Numbered from the stretch's first letter, positions 28,424 to 38,661 are shown. The stretch: DNA of 64,000 nt from Xanthomonas sacchari (GCF_040529065.1 NZ_CP132343.1:3162001-3226000), one strand, 5' to 3'. Numbers and translations are program-made. Notes: generated from the sequence alone by a model not told the origin.

Positions 28424-30621
28424 GGGCGGTCCTCGATCGGGCCGGCCGGCGCGATCAGCAGCGCGGCGACATCGGCGGCATTGACCACGCCATCGGCGCC
28501 GCCCTGGCCGCCGGTGTAGCGCGCGAAGTGCTGCAGTGCGCTCATGTTCGCCGCTGGCAGCAAGCGCGCGACGCAACGTTGCCCGGCCTGCAGCACGAAC
28601 AGCGCCGCCGTGGAGGTCTGCTCGCCGACGCTGTGCGGCATCACCAGCGGTTTCGACTGTGCTGGCGCGGCGCCGCACTGCACCTGCAGGCGTCTGACCG
28701 CGGCGGTGACGCCGGTGTTGATCGGACCATGCGCATTGACGTAGCGCACGCTCAGCCGGTAGGCGCCATCGTGCGGCGCGGTCCAGCTCCAGTCGTCGGC
28801 ACCGTCCACGCGCGCAACGTCGCCGACGCAAACGGTGGGGCTATGCAGGGATTCCCAGCGCCCCAATTGCCGGGTCAGGCTCAGGCACTGCACACGCTCG
28901 GCCAGCGGCAACAGCGCGCCGTCGGCGTGCCCCGTGTGCGCCTGCCCATCGACGTACAGCACCGTGTCCGTAGCCGCCTGCACCCGCCAGCCTTGCGCTT
29001 CGCGCCGCACCTGCGGTGCCGGCGGTGCCAGCGGCGCGAAGGCGTCTTCCGCCGCCAGCATCTGCAAGGGTGCGCTGCCGCTGTGGCGCGCCACCAGGTC
29101 GACGGTGGTGGTGCTGTCCTGGCTACTGGTCTTGCCGGCGACCAGCAGGTCGCCCTGCAGTTGCGCCGGGCGGCGCAGCACGATGCGGCGGTCCTTCAGC
29201 TGCAACGCGATTTCCTGGCGCTCGCCGAACAACAGCGGCACCAGGCTGGTCGGCAGCTTGGGCAGCACGCGGCCGTCGTCCTCCACGCCGAACACGCCCT
29301 CGATCACCATCGCCAGATAGCCGGCCACCGACCACAGCTGCCGCGGCGAATTGACCACCGGGCCGCTCAGCGGACCGTCGTCGACATGCACAGCCTGGCT
29401 CAGGAACTCGTAGTTCTCCATGTTCGAGCCGGCCAGCGCGGCGCCGCGCAGCAGCGAGCGCACTTCCAGGTCGATGCGCGCGCTGTCGTCGGTGTGCCGG
29501 GCCGCACGCAGCGCGTAGGCGCTGACGAATGGCCAGATCGCCCGGTTATGGTAGATCGGCACGTCGCGCTGCTGCGGCCACACCACCGGGCTGCCCGCCT
29601 CCACCACCGGATAGCGCGCCAGCGCCTGACGCGCGCGCGCGGGCGGCAGCACGTCGGCCAGCACCGCCAGCGACAGGCCCAACAGGTCGTAGCGTTCGTA
29701 GCGCACCGGATGCTCGGCGGTGCCGATGTAGCTGACGTAGGTGCCGCGGTCCTCGCGCCAGAACCGCTGCGCGATGGCCTGGCGCAGCGCGTCGGCCCAG
29801 CCGGCATAGCGCGCGGCCGCCTGCGTGTCGCCCTGCTCCCGGGCCAGATGCTCGCCCAGGCGCAGCGCCTGGTAATGCAGCACGTTGGTGGACAGCGCGA
29901 AGGAACTGGCGATGAAGCCGACATCCTCGCGCGTCCAGGCCGGATAGGTCTGTTCGCGCCAGTCCAGGAACGAGGTCTCGCCGCGGTACAGGCCGATGCG
30001 CGGGTCGAACGCGAACGCGCGATCCTGCGCCAGCGTGGCCGTGAGCGCGGCGCGGGTATCGGCGGCAAAGACCGGATCGTCCAGCAGGTGGCGCGCGGCC
30101 AGGAACCACACCACGCGGTCGCTGCTCACCGGCCAACTGCCGCCGGAGCCGGTGTCCTGCGCCACGAACAGCTCCGGCAGCGCGTCGGTGCCGCGCATCG
30201 GCGACAGCTTAAAGCGCAGCGAGCGGCGCGTGCGCTGCGGATCCAGCCGCGCCAGGGCCAGGTCCGCGGCATAGCTGACATCGCGGGTCCACACGTAGGG
30301 CCAGCGCTCGCCGGTCTGGTAGCAATCGCACGGCAACGGCTTGCCGTGATCGAACGCCGGGTCGCGGATCGCCTGCACCTGGTCGTCGTGCAGCTCCTGC
30401 TGCGCCAGCGCGAACAGCGCGTCGAACAACGGACTGTCGGTTTCGCTACGCAGCGGCTGTGCCGGCACCGTGCGCGTGCCCTGCGCCGCGTGCAGCACGA
30501 AACCGCCGTCGGCCGTGGCCTCGGCCTGCGCGGTCTGGCCACGCCATTGCAATGACGTCTGTCCAGCAGACGCCGACGCCGCGGCACCCAAGGTGGCGGC
30601 CAAGCAAATCATCTTCAGCAT
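28420..30621 (-). CDS. Secreted six-hairpin glycosidase (glucoamylase/debranching type)
   Basis: 733 residues. A signal peptide is at 1-19 (MLKMICLAATLGAAASASAG). The main part is an (alpha/alpha)6 catalytic domain with GERWPYVWTRDVSYAADLAL, YPAWTREDVGFIASSF, WPQQRDVPIYHNRAIWPFVS and SPRQLWSVAGYLAMVI, in the manner of GH15/GH63-like enzymes. The Trp-Thr-Arg-Asp/Glu sequences probably frame the substrate and acid residues, but I cannot name the exact family. The last ~170 residues form a beta-rich module (DDWSWTAPHDGAYRLSVRYV) that looks like a carbohydrate-binding domain. First gene of the three-gene operon with the MFS and amylase genes, and divergent from the GH97 gene. Confidence 0.75.
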   Translation of the reverse strand: MLKMICLAATLGAAASASAGQTSLQWRGQTAQAEATADGGFVLHAAQGTRTVPAQPLRSETDSPLFDALFALAQQELHDDQVQAIRDPAFDHGKPLPCDCYQTGERWPYVWTRDVSYAADLALARLDPQRTRRSLRFKLSPMRGTDALPELFVAQDTGSGGSWPVSSDRVVWFLAARHLLDDPVFAADTRAALTATLAQDRAFAFDPRIGLYRGETSFLDWREQTYPAWTREDVGFIASSFALSTNVLHYQALRLGEHLAREQGDTQAAARYAGWADALRQAIAQRFWREDRGTYVSYIGTAEHPVRYERYDLLGLSLAVLADVLPPARARQALARYPVVEAGSPVVWPQQRDVPIYHNRAIWPFVSAYALRAARHTDDSARIDLEVRSLLRGAALAGSNMENYEFLSQAVHVDDGPLSGPVVNSPRQLWSVAGYLAMVIEGVFGVEDDGRVLPKLPTSLVPLLFGERQEIALQLKDRRIVLRRPAQLQGDLLVAGKTSSQDSTTTVDLVARHSGSAPLQMLAAEDAFAPLAPPAPQVRREAQGWRVQAATDTVLYVDGQAHTGHADGALLPLAERVQCLSLTRQLGRWESLHSPTVCVGDVARVDGADDWSWTAPHDGAYRLSVRYVNAHGPINTGVTAAVRRLQVQCGAAPAQSKPLVMPHSVGEQTSTAALFVLQAGQRCVARLLPAANMSALQHFARYTGGQGGADGVVNAADVAALLIAPAGPIEDRP

Positions 30622-30773
30622 CGAAGCGGCAGACCGGCTCGCACCGATCGACCTCCCTCCCTCTTTGCCTGCATGGTGGAAGCGCAGGCCGGCACGCCGG
30701 CGCTGCAGTCGCCGCCTCCGCATCGCGGGGCGCTGCGGACATGGTAGACGGGCGGCACCGCAACGCGTGCAGT

Positions 30774-30787
30774 TGCATACGTATTCA
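30774..30787. promoter_or_regulatory. 14-bp operator copy 1 (divergent glycosidase/GH97 promoters)
   Basis: TGCATACGTATTCA, a near-palindrome around TACGTA. It lies between the glycosidase gene (minus) and the GH97 gene (plus). On the minus side a TACCAT hexamer (30746-30741) follows after 27 bases. On the plus side TATAGT (30822-30827) follows after 34. Exact copies occur at 33287-33300 (inverted) and 38662-38675. Confidence 0.8.
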
Positions 30788-30860
30788 TCGCATGCGCCAC
30801 GGCGGCCGCGGACCGCCTCGCTATAGTCGATGCGCTGCCACGGTCGCCCTGGGAGGGGAT

Positions 30861-32954
30861 ATGCCGCTGTTTGAGGTCCTGTCGCGCCTGCGTGTGCCGT
30901 CGTTGCTGGCGAGCGTGTTGTGGTGCGTTGCGCCATGCCTGCACGCCGCGCCGCAGACGGTGGCCAGCGTGGATTCGCCGGGCAAGATCCTGCGCGTCTC
31001 CCTGCAGTTGGACGACGGCCGCCCCAGCTATCGCGTGCAGCGGCTGGGCGAGACGGTGATCGGCGAATCGCGGCTGGGCTTTCAGTTGCGCGACGGCGCC
31101 CTGGATCGCGACCTGGCGGTGCTGGACCAGCACAGCCGCGACGTCGACGAGACCTGGGAACAGCCGTGGGGCGAGCGCCGCTACGTGCGCAACCACTACA
31201 ACGAGCTGCGCGTGGACCTGGGCGAGCGCGGCGGCCGCCAGCGTCGCTTCGCGGTGGTGTTCCGGGTCTACGACGACGGGCTCGGCTTCCGTTACAGCTT
31301 TCCGCAGCAGCCCGGCATGCAGGAGGCCGTCATCGACGAAGAGCTCACCGAGTTCGACATCGTCCCCGATGCGACCGCCTGGTGGATTCCCGCCGGCGCA
31401 CCCATCCACTACGAATACCTGTACCGACGCACGCCGCTGCGCGAGGTGCCGCTGGCGCACACGCCGTTCACCCTGCGCAGCCAGGACGGCCTGCACCTGG
31501 CCATCCACGAGGCGGCCCTGGTCGACTACGCCGGGATGTGGCTGCGCCGCGGCGAAGCCCAGCGCCTGCATGCGCAACTATCGCCGTCGGCAGAAGGCTG
31601 GAAGGTACGCCGGTCCCTGCCCTTCGACACGCCGTGGCGCACGCTGCAGATCAGCGACACCGCCAGCGGCCTGGTCGATTCCAACCTGATCCTCAATCTC
31701 AACGAACCCAATGCCCTCGGCAACGTGAGCTGGGTGCACCCGGCCAAGTACATTGGCGTGTGGTGGTCGATGCACCTGAACCAGGAAATCTGGGCGCGCG
31801 GCCCCAGGCATGCCGCCACCACCGCCAACACCCGCCGCTACATCGACTTCGCCGCAGCGCACGGCTTCCGTGGCGTGCTGGTCGAAGGCTGGAACCCCGG
31901 CTGGGACGGCAACTGGGTCGGCCACGGCGACGACTTCGACTTCACCCACGCCACCGCGGACTTCGACATCGAAGCCCTGAGCGCCTACGCGGCGAAAAAG
32001 GGTGTGCACCTGATCGGCCACCACGAGACCGGCTGCGCGGTGGAGCACTACGAAGACCAGCTCGATGCGGCGCTGGGCCTGTACGCGCGGCTGGGCGTGG
32101 ACACCTTCAAGACCGGCTACGTCTGCGACGATGGCCAGGTGGACCGGCGCAATCCCGCCGGCGGCCCGCTGTGGCGCGAATGGCACGACGGCCAGTTCAT
32201 GGCCCGCCACCATCTCAAGGTGGTGCAGGAAGCGGCCAGGCGCCACCTGTCGGTCAATGCCCACGAACCGATCAAGGACACCGGCCTGCGCCGCACCTAC
32301 CCGAACTGGCTCTCGCGCGAAGGCGCGCGCGGCATGGAGTACAACGCCTGGGGCGAGCCGCCGAACCCGCCGGAGCACGAAGTGAACCTGGTGTTCACAC
32401 GGATGCTGGCCGGGCCAATGGACTACACCCCCGGCATCCTCAGCCTGAAGGGCCGCGGCGGACGCCCGATTCCGAGCACGCTGGCGCGGCAACTGGCGCT
32501 GTACGTGACCCTGTACAGCCCGATCCAGATGGCGGCCGACCTGCCCGAGCACTACCTGCAGCACCGCGACGCCTTCCGCTTCATCGAGGACGTGGCGGTG
32601 GACTGGGACGACAGCCGCGTGCTCGACGGCGAGATCGGCGAGTACGTGACCATCGTGCGCAAGGACCGCCACAGCCGCGACTGGTTCCTGGGCAGCATCA
32701 CCGACGAACACGGCCGCGTGCTGCCGATCGCGCTGGGCTTCCTCGAACCGGGCGTGCGCTACCGCGCCGAAATCTACCGCGACGGCGATGCCGCCGACTA
32801 CCAGCACAACCCGTTCGACTTCGTCCGCGAACAGCGCGAGGTCACCAGCCGCGATCAGTTGCTGCTGAAGCTGGCACCTGGCGGCGGTCAGGCGATCCGT
32901 TTCGTGCCGCTGGACCCGGTGCCGGCCTCGGCGGGCTCGGCTGCGTCGCATTGA
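30861..32954 (+). CDS. GH97 alpha-glucosidase (SusB-like)
   Basis: 697 residues with an N-terminal signal peptide (about 1-29, ending HAA). It follows the GH97 plan: an N-terminal beta-sandwich with FAVVFRVYDDGLGFRYSFPQ, a (beta/alpha)8 core with YIGVWWSMHLNQEIWARGPR, RGVLVEGWNPGWDGNW and LIGHHETGCAVEHYE, then VNAHEPIKDTGLRRTYPNW and SREGARGMEYNAWGE, and MDYTPGILSLKGRG before a C-terminal beta domain. The glutamates in HEP and MEYNAW correspond to SusB residues, suggesting the inverting alpha-glucosidase subtype. GGGAGGGG stands six bases before the ATG. It would trim malto-oligosaccharides in the periplasm. Confidence 0.93.
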   Translation: MPLFEVLSRLRVPSLLASVLWCVAPCLHAAPQTVASVDSPGKILRVSLQLDDGRPSYRVQRLGETVIGESRLGFQLRDGALDRDLAVLDQHSRDVDETWEQPWGERRYVRNHYNELRVDLGERGGRQRRFAVVFRVYDDGLGFRYSFPQQPGMQEAVIDEELTEFDIVPDATAWWIPAGAPIHYEYLYRRTPLREVPLAHTPFTLRSQDGLHLAIHEAALVDYAGMWLRRGEAQRLHAQLSPSAEGWKVRRSLPFDTPWRTLQISDTASGLVDSNLILNLNEPNALGNVSWVHPAKYIGVWWSMHLNQEIWARGPRHAATTANTRRYIDFAAAHGFRGVLVEGWNPGWDGNWVGHGDDFDFTHATADFDIEALSAYAAKKGVHLIGHHETGCAVEHYEDQLDAALGLYARLGVDTFKTGYVCDDGQVDRRNPAGGPLWREWHDGQFMARHHLKVVQEAARRHLSVNAHEPIKDTGLRRTYPNWLSREGARGMEYNAWGEPPNPPEHEVNLVFTRMLAGPMDYTPGILSLKGRGGRPIPSTLARQLALYVTLYSPIQMAADLPEHYLQHRDAFRFIEDVAVDWDDSRVLDGEIGEYVTIVRKDRHSRDWFLGSITDEHGRVLPIALGFLEPGVRYRAEIYRDGDAADYQHNPFDFVREQREVTSRDQLLLKLAPGGGQAIRFVPLDPVPASAGSAASH

Positions 32955-32980
32955 CGCGTTGAGGCGTCGCTGCGCCGCCA

Positions 32981-33005
32981 TGCCGCTGGCTCGACGCCAG
33001 CGGCG
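32981..33005 (+). terminator. Hairpin downstream of GH97 gene
   Basis: A 9-bp perfect stem GCCGCTGGC/GCCAGCGGC (32982-32990, 32996-33004) with a 5-base loop starts 27 bases after the GH97 stop. No T run follows, so it is a weak or Rho-assisted terminator at best. Confidence 0.45.
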
Positions 33006-33286
33006 CACCCCCGCGATGAAGACGCTCGGTGCCTGATCACTGCGCCGAGGACAGCGCCACGGCGCACGGCATTCGCATGGGACGAACCCGTGACTGCGCC
33101 GGGTCGCGGCAGCGCGGCAGAGAGCGCGTAGCCCTGTGCGGAACGACCTCGTCCTGGCGGGCAGCACCGAGCGTTCGCGATGGACGACCTCGTCGACATC
33201 GACGCAGATGTTCACAGTCGCACCGGCATACCGCTGCATGCACGACATTGCGATCCTGAAAGCGCTTCCAATGCGATGCAGGCCAG

Positions 33287-33300
33287 TGAATACGTATGCA
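33287..33300. promoter_or_regulatory. 14-bp operator copy 2 (TonB receptor promoter)
   Basis: TGAATACGTATGCA, the exact reverse complement of the copies at 30774 and 38662. It is 134 bases before the receptor ATG. A TACCAT hexamer (33329-33334) follows after 28 bases, the same layout as at the glycosidase operon. The rest of the 480-base gap (32955-33434) holds no gene that I can see. Confidence 0.8.
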
Positions 33301-33434
33301 GCGGGCGTTCGCGACGAAGCCGCGTGTCTACCATACAGCGCAATCGCGACACCGCCCTGCGGCTGCGCGACACGCACATCCGGCCGCCTCGCCGGTTCAG
33401 ATATTCGCAAGACAACATTGCCTGGGAGGGGAAA

Positions 33435-36185
33435 ATGTTGAACCACAAGCGCAACGCGCTGACGCTGGCGCTGGCCGTCGCGATGACGCCGATGCTGGCT
33501 GCGGCGCAGTCCGAGACCACCGCCACCACATCCAACGATCCGGTCACCGAACTGGACAAGGTCCAGGTCACCGGCATCCGCCGCGGCATCGAGAACGCCA
33601 TCGCGATCAAGCAGGATTCGACGTCCATCGTCGAAGCGATCTCGGCCGAAGACATCGGCAAGCTGCCGGACGTGAGCATCGCCGAATCACTCGGCCGCCT
33701 GCCCGGCCTGGCCGCGCAGCGCGTCGCCGGCCGCGCCCAGGTGATCAGCGTGCGCGGCCTGTCGCCCGACTTCGCCACCACCCTGCTCAACGGCCGCGAA
33801 GTGGTCAGCACCGGCGACAACCGCAGCGTCGAGTTCGACCAGTACCCGTCGGAACTGGTCAACGGCGTGACTGTGTACAAGACGCCCGACGCCGGCCTGG
33901 TCGGACAGGGCCTGTCCGGCACCATCGACATGCAGACCGTGCGTCCGCTGAGCTTTCCGGACCGGGTGATCGCCGTCAGCGGCCGCCTGCAGAAGAGCTC
34001 GCTCGGCAAGGCCGCCAACGTCGACGCCTTCGGCAACCGCTTCAGCGCCAGCTACATCGACCAGTTCCTGGACAACACCCTGGGCTTCTCGATCGGCTAT
34101 GCCCACAGCGACATGCCCATCCAGGAGAACCAGGTCGGCCTGTACGAGCCGTGGACCACGCAGAACACCGACAACGGCAGCCGCCCCGGCGTGGCCCCGG
34201 GCACCTACTTCTCCGACGGCATCAAGGCGCTGCGCCGCACCGGCAACAACAAGCGCGACGGCGTGATGGCGACCGTGCAGTTCCGCCCGTCCAACGCCTG
34301 GACCAGCACCTTCGACGCGTTCCATACCGAAGCCGAGCAGATCGACACCGCCAACCAGTTCGAGGTCAATCTCAGCAACTACAACGGCGGCTACACGCCC
34401 GGCCTGCTGATCACCAACCCGCAGGTCGACGCCAGCGGCAGCTTCACCGGCGGCACCGCCAGCGGCGTGTACCCGCTGGTGCGCGGCATGTACAACAAGC
34501 GCAAGGACAAGATCGACGCATTCGGCTGGAACAACGAGTTCAACCTCGGCAGCGTGCGCCTGATGGCCGACCTGAACTACTCCAAGGCCACCCGCAAGGA
34601 GCTGAACCTGGAGAACAACCTGCAGCTGGTGCCGATGCCGCAGCTGGACACGGTCGGCCTGGTGATCAAGCCCAACGGCTTCTCGCAGATCACCCCCGGC
34701 CGCGACTACTCCGACCCGAACAACCTGTTCCTGACCAACACCATCTACGGCTCCGGCTACGGCAAGGTGCCGGAGGTCGAGGACAGGCTGAAGGGCGGCC
34801 GCCTGGCAGCGACGCTGCCGGCACCGCAGGCGCTGACCTGGTTCTCGGACATCGACGTGGGCGTCAACTACGCCGACCGGCGCAAGCAGAAGACCCAGGC
34901 CGAAGGCAACATCCTGCTCGGCGCGCAGGGCGACACCAGCATCGCCAGCGATCTGCAGTACGACCCGGTCAACCTCGGCTTCGCCGGCATCGGTACCATC
35001 CCGGCCTGGAACGTGCCGGCGGCGGTCTCGCGCTACATGACCTTCAATCCGGTCACCAACCTGGACTACCTGATTCCGAAGTCGTGGACCGTGCAGGAGA
35101 AGATCACCACGGCCTGGCTCCGCGCCAACATCAACACCGACATCGGCGAGGTCGGCGTGCGCGGCAACATCGGCGTACAGCTGCAGCATGCCGATCAGAG
35201 CTCGCAGTCCAGCTACTTCGACCAGTCCCGTCCGGCCGGCCAGAACGTGCTGCCGATCGACGCCGGCAAGACCTACAACGACTGGCTGCCGAGCCTCAAC
35301 CTGGCCTTCCTGTTCCCGCACCAGCAGACCCTGCGCTTCGCCGCGGCCAAGCAGGTGGCGCGGCCGCGCGTGGACCAGATGCGCGCCGGCCTGGACTTCG
35401 GCGTGGACACCTCTACCGGCAAGCCCGGCGGCAGCGGCGGCAATCCCCTGCTCGACCCGTGGCGCGCCAACGCGCTGGACCTGTCGTACGAAAAGTACTT
35501 CGGCGAGAAGGCCTATGTCGCCGCGGCGGTGTTCTACAAGGACCTGAAGAGCTACATCTACACGCAATCGCGCGACGATTACGACTTCTCCGCCCTGCTC
35601 GCCAGCTACGTGCGCCCGCCCAACATGACCGTGCCGGTGCAGACAACGGGCACCTTCTCCTCGCCGCAGAACGGCAAGGGCGGCACCCTGCGCGGGCTCG
35701 AGCTAACCGCCTCGCTGCCGCTGGACATGTTCACCGACAGCCTGCGCGGCTTCGGCATCCAGGCCAGCGCCACGTTCAACGACAGCGACATCAAGATCGT
35801 CGATCCCGAAAGCGCCTCCAGCGTGGGCTCGGCGCCGATCGACCTGCCCGGCCTGTCCAAGCGCGTGTACAACTTCACCGCCTACTACGAGCGCAACGGC
35901 TTCGAGGCGCGCGTCAGCCAGCGGCGGCGCTCGGACTTCATCGGCGAGATCGGCAACTTCAACGGCAACCGCACGCTGCGCTACGTGGTCGGCGAGAACG
36001 TCACCGATGCCCAGGTCAGCTACACCTTCGCCGACGGCAGCACCCTGGCCGGACTGAGCCTGCTGCTGCAGGCGAGCAACCTGACCAACTCGCCCTACCG
36101 CACCTACGCCGGCACCAAGGATCGCCCGCTGGAGTACGTCGAATGGGGACGCACCTACATGCTCGGCGTGAACTACAAGTTCTGA
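33435..36185 (+). CDS. TonB-dependent outer-membrane receptor (maltodextrin type)
   Basis: 916 residues. It has a signal peptide (about 1-25, ending AAAQ), a TonB-box-like LDKVQVTG near residue 40, a plug domain (about 45-180, with KLPDVSIAESLGRLPGLAAQ and VISVRGLSPDFATTLLNGRE), and a 22-strand barrel ending in the aromatic GVNYKF. It belongs to the large TonB receptors common in Xanthomonas for plant carbohydrates; with neighbours all acting on alpha-glucans it probably takes up maltodextrins. GGGAGGGG precedes the ATG by four bases. The operator copy at 33287 lies upstream. A good terminator follows. Confidence 0.93.
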   Translation: MLNHKRNALTLALAVAMTPMLAAAQSETTATTSNDPVTELDKVQVTGIRRGIENAIAIKQDSTSIVEAISAEDIGKLPDVSIAESLGRLPGLAAQRVAGRAQVISVRGLSPDFATTLLNGREVVSTGDNRSVEFDQYPSELVNGVTVYKTPDAGLVGQGLSGTIDMQTVRPLSFPDRVIAVSGRLQKSSLGKAANVDAFGNRFSASYIDQFLDNTLGFSIGYAHSDMPIQENQVGLYEPWTTQNTDNGSRPGVAPGTYFSDGIKALRRTGNNKRDGVMATVQFRPSNAWTSTFDAFHTEAEQIDTANQFEVNLSNYNGGYTPGLLITNPQVDASGSFTGGTASGVYPLVRGMYNKRKDKIDAFGWNNEFNLGSVRLMADLNYSKATRKELNLENNLQLVPMPQLDTVGLVIKPNGFSQITPGRDYSDPNNLFLTNTIYGSGYGKVPEVEDRLKGGRLAATLPAPQALTWFSDIDVGVNYADRRKQKTQAEGNILLGAQGDTSIASDLQYDPVNLGFAGIGTIPAWNVPAAVSRYMTFNPVTNLDYLIPKSWTVQEKITTAWLRANINTDIGEVGVRGNIGVQLQHADQSSQSSYFDQSRPAGQNVLPIDAGKTYNDWLPSLNLAFLFPHQQTLRFAAAKQVARPRVDQMRAGLDFGVDTSTGKPGGSGGNPLLDPWRANALDLSYEKYFGEKAYVAAAVFYKDLKSYIYTQSRDDYDFSALLASYVRPPNMTVPVQTTGTFSSPQNGKGGTLRGLELTASLPLDMFTDSLRGFGIQASATFNDSDIKIVDPESASSVGSAPIDLPGLSKRVYNFTAYYERNGFEARVSQRRRSDFIGEIGNFNGNRTLRYVVGENVTDAQVSYTFADGSTLAGLSLLLQASNLTNSPYRTYAGTKDRPLEYVEWGRTYMLGVNYKF

Positions 36186-36209
36186 GCCCGGCGTAGAGCA
36201 CGCAGACGA

Positions 36210-36245
36210 CGCCCGCCGGCGCACACCCGGCGGGCGTTTTCTTTG
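36210..36245 (+). terminator. Rho-independent terminator of the TonB receptor gene
   Basis: A 10-bp stem CGCCCGCCGG/CCGGCGGGCG (36210-36219, 36227-36236) with a 7-base loop, then TTTTCTTTG, 24 bases after the stop. Confidence 0.85.
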
Positions 36246-36958
36246 GGCGATTGCCGGCTGTGGTGCTGCCGAGCACCCGGATATCGAGCGGCGAAGCGGA
36301 ATTGCGATCGCATTGCGATAGCGGTCTGCTTTGCGAAGCAGACGGAAGATGCGTGGTTTGCAGGAAATCGCCGCTACGCTTCGCGAAGGTGGGACAGTTC
36401 CATCTCCACACGCCCGATCGACGATCCGAATCACCGACGCTGGTCGTCCTCCGGGCCATCGGCGCCGGAAAAAAGCGGCGCTAAGGCCGCCGATCAGATA
36501 GGGACATCAGCGCCGATGCATGGCTTGCAGCCAAGAGGCGGCAGATGCGCCACTGGCGCTGCTGGAGGGAACCGCATTGGCCTGGCGACGCGCGCGCTTG
36601 GCGATTTCCTGGCGATGACCGACAGTGCAGCACACGTCCCTTGGAGCTTCGTGGCAGTAACGCAGCGTCGGCAACGTGGCATGACGAGACCGTTTATCGT
36701 GCGGGCCAGCAACGCAGTCTGTGGATTGGCTCTGACCGCAGCCGGCTAACTGCCACGCTCTCGTGGCGACTGGCGGACGCCACCAACAGGACGTGGCATG
36801 CCGGACGAGCGCTGTTTGATCGGGCACAGGCGTCGCCACCACCAGCACGCTGACCAATCCAGCGCAATGCGTCGCCGGATTGTCTCTTCACCCAACGGCA
36901 TGCTTGCTGTGCCGCAGATGCATCAACGGCGGCTCGGCAAAGCCGTCGCCCTGCGCGC
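36246..36958. other. 713-base stretch without a recognisable gene
   Basis: It lies between the receptor terminator and the stop of aglA (minus). Open frames exist on both strands but none has a ribosome site, a domain or family-like sequence. It may be decayed coding sequence, or the 3' region of aglA with a terminator that I cannot make out. Confidence 0.4.
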
Positions 36959-38569
36959 TCACGCGCCCTGCAGGCACACCATCGCATAGCCAGGCAAGCG
37001 CAAGCGCTCACCGACGGCGCCAGGCACCACACCCGGGACCTGCACCGCCTGCCAACGCCCCTCGGGCATGGCCACGTCGACGGCCTCGGCGGACAGGTTG
37101 AACGCCAGCAGCAAGGTTTGCGTGGCGTGGCGACGCTCGAACATCAATACCGGCTCGGCTGTTTCGTGGAAAGAGATGTCGCCCTCGCGCAGCGCGGGAT
37201 GGCGCTTGCGCCAGGCCAGGAACTGGCGGATCGCAAGCAGGACCGAATCCGGGTCTGCCTCCTGCGCCGCCACCGATTGCGTGCGATGCGCCGGCGAGAC
37301 CGGTAGCCACGGCATACCAGTGCTGAAACCGGCGTGCTCGCCGGCCTCCCACGGCAGCGGCGTCCGGCATCCGTCGCGGCCCTTGAAGTTCGGCCAGAAT
37401 GCGATGCCATAGGGATCCTGCAGCGCCTCGAACGGCACCTCCGCCTCGCCCAGACCCAGCTCTTCGCCCTGGTAGAGACACACCGAACCACGGAGCGAAC
37501 ACAGCATCGCGATCAGCAGCCGCGCGAAGGCCGGCGTCTCCGCGCCCTGCCCCCATCGCGTCACCGCGCGCTGCACGTCGTGATTGGAGATCGCCCAGCA
37601 CGGCCAGCCCTCGGTCATCGCCGCTTCCAGGCGCGAGACCGTCTCGCGGATGTAGGCGGCGCTGAAATCGTCGGTCAGCAGTTCGAAGCTGTAGCCCATG
37701 TGCAGGTGCCCAGCCCGGGTATATTCGGCCGTGGTCGCCAGCGAATCCTCCGACGAGATTTCGCCCAGGCTCACCGTGCCCGGATAGCGATCGAGCAGGC
37801 TGCGCAGCTTCTGCAGGAACGGCAGGTTCTCCGCCTGCGTGTTGTTGTAGTAGTGGTATTGGAACGCGTACGGATTGTCCGGGCTGAAGCCGCGGCCGAC
37901 GCGCTTTTCCGGCGGCTTGGGCGGGTTGTCGCGCAGCTGGGGATCGTGGAAGCAGAAATTGATCGCATCCAGGCGGAAGCCGTCGACGCCGCGCGCCAGC
38001 CAGAACTCCACATTGTCCAGCGTCGCCTGCTGCACCTGCGGATTGTGGAAGTTCAGATCCGGCTGCGAGGCCAGGAAGTTGTGCAGGTAGTACTGTCCGC
38101 GGCGCGGCTCCCACTGCCACGCCACACCGCCGAAGATCGACAGCCAGTTGTTCGGCGGAGTCCCATCCTCGCGGGCGTCGGCCCACACGTACCAATCGGC
38201 CTTGGGATTGTCGCGGCTCTGCCGGCTCTCCTTGAACCAGTCGTGCTCCACCGAGGTATGGCTGAGCACCTGGTCGATCATCACCTTCAGGCCCAGCGCA
38301 TGCGCCTTGGCCAGCAGCGCATCGAAGTCGACCATGCTGCCGAACAGCGGATCGACCTCGCGGTAGTCGGCGATGTCGTAGCCGAAATCGGCCATCGGCG
38401 ACTTGAAGAACGGCGAGATCCAGATCGCGTCCACGCCCAAGGCCGCGATGTAGTCCAGCTTGCGCACGATGCCGGGCAAATCGCCGATACCGTCGCCATT
38501 GGCGTCGAGGAAGCTACGCGGATAGATCTGATAGATGACGGCACCGCGCCACCATGGAGCCTGAGACAT
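36959..38569 (-). CDS. aglA: GH13 alpha-glucosidase / alpha-glucosyl transfer enzyme (GH13_23, XgtA/AglA type)
   Basis: 536 residues, nearly the same length as the X. campestris alpha-glucosyl transferase XgtA (538). There is no signal peptide, so it acts in the cytoplasm. It starts MSQAPWWRGAVIYQIYPRSF, with GH13 regions MIDQVLSHTS (about 97-106), GVDGFRLDAINF (nucleophile D201), SLGEISSEDS (acid/base E270) and SNHDVQRA (D331). D201 and E270 match the positions reported for XgtA. It hydrolyses maltose and related alpha-glucosides and may transfer glucose to other acceptors. GAAGGGGGG precedes the ATG, and operator copy 3 is upstream. Confidence 0.95.
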   Translation of the reverse strand: MSQAPWWRGAVIYQIYPRSFLDANGDGIGDLPGIVRKLDYIAALGVDAIWISPFFKSPMADFGYDIADYREVDPLFGSMVDFDALLAKAHALGLKVMIDQVLSHTSVEHDWFKESRQSRDNPKADWYVWADAREDGTPPNNWLSIFGGVAWQWEPRRGQYYLHNFLASQPDLNFHNPQVQQATLDNVEFWLARGVDGFRLDAINFCFHDPQLRDNPPKPPEKRVGRGFSPDNPYAFQYHYYNNTQAENLPFLQKLRSLLDRYPGTVSLGEISSEDSLATTAEYTRAGHLHMGYSFELLTDDFSAAYIRETVSRLEAAMTEGWPCWAISNHDVQRAVTRWGQGAETPAFARLLIAMLCSLRGSVCLYQGEELGLGEAEVPFEALQDPYGIAFWPNFKGRDGCRTPLPWEAGEHAGFSTGMPWLPVSPAHRTQSVAAQEADPDSVLLAIRQFLAWRKRHPALREGDISFHETAEPVLMFERRHATQTLLLAFNLSAEAVDVAMPEGRWQAVQVPGVVPGAVGERLRLPGYAMVCLQGA

Positions 38570-38661
38570 GCAACGCCCCCCTTCGGGCAGAGATCGCGCG
38601 TGCGACGGGCACGCGAAACGCTGCGTTAGAGTAGCGTTGATGCAGGAATATGCGTCATGCC

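Noticed and set aside
33296-36196. Plus-strand frame overlapping the TonB receptor
   Set aside because: It is a second frame on the same strand; its translation is Arg/Pro/Gln-rich without domains, whereas the receptor frame has a signal peptide, plug and C-terminal aromatic residue.
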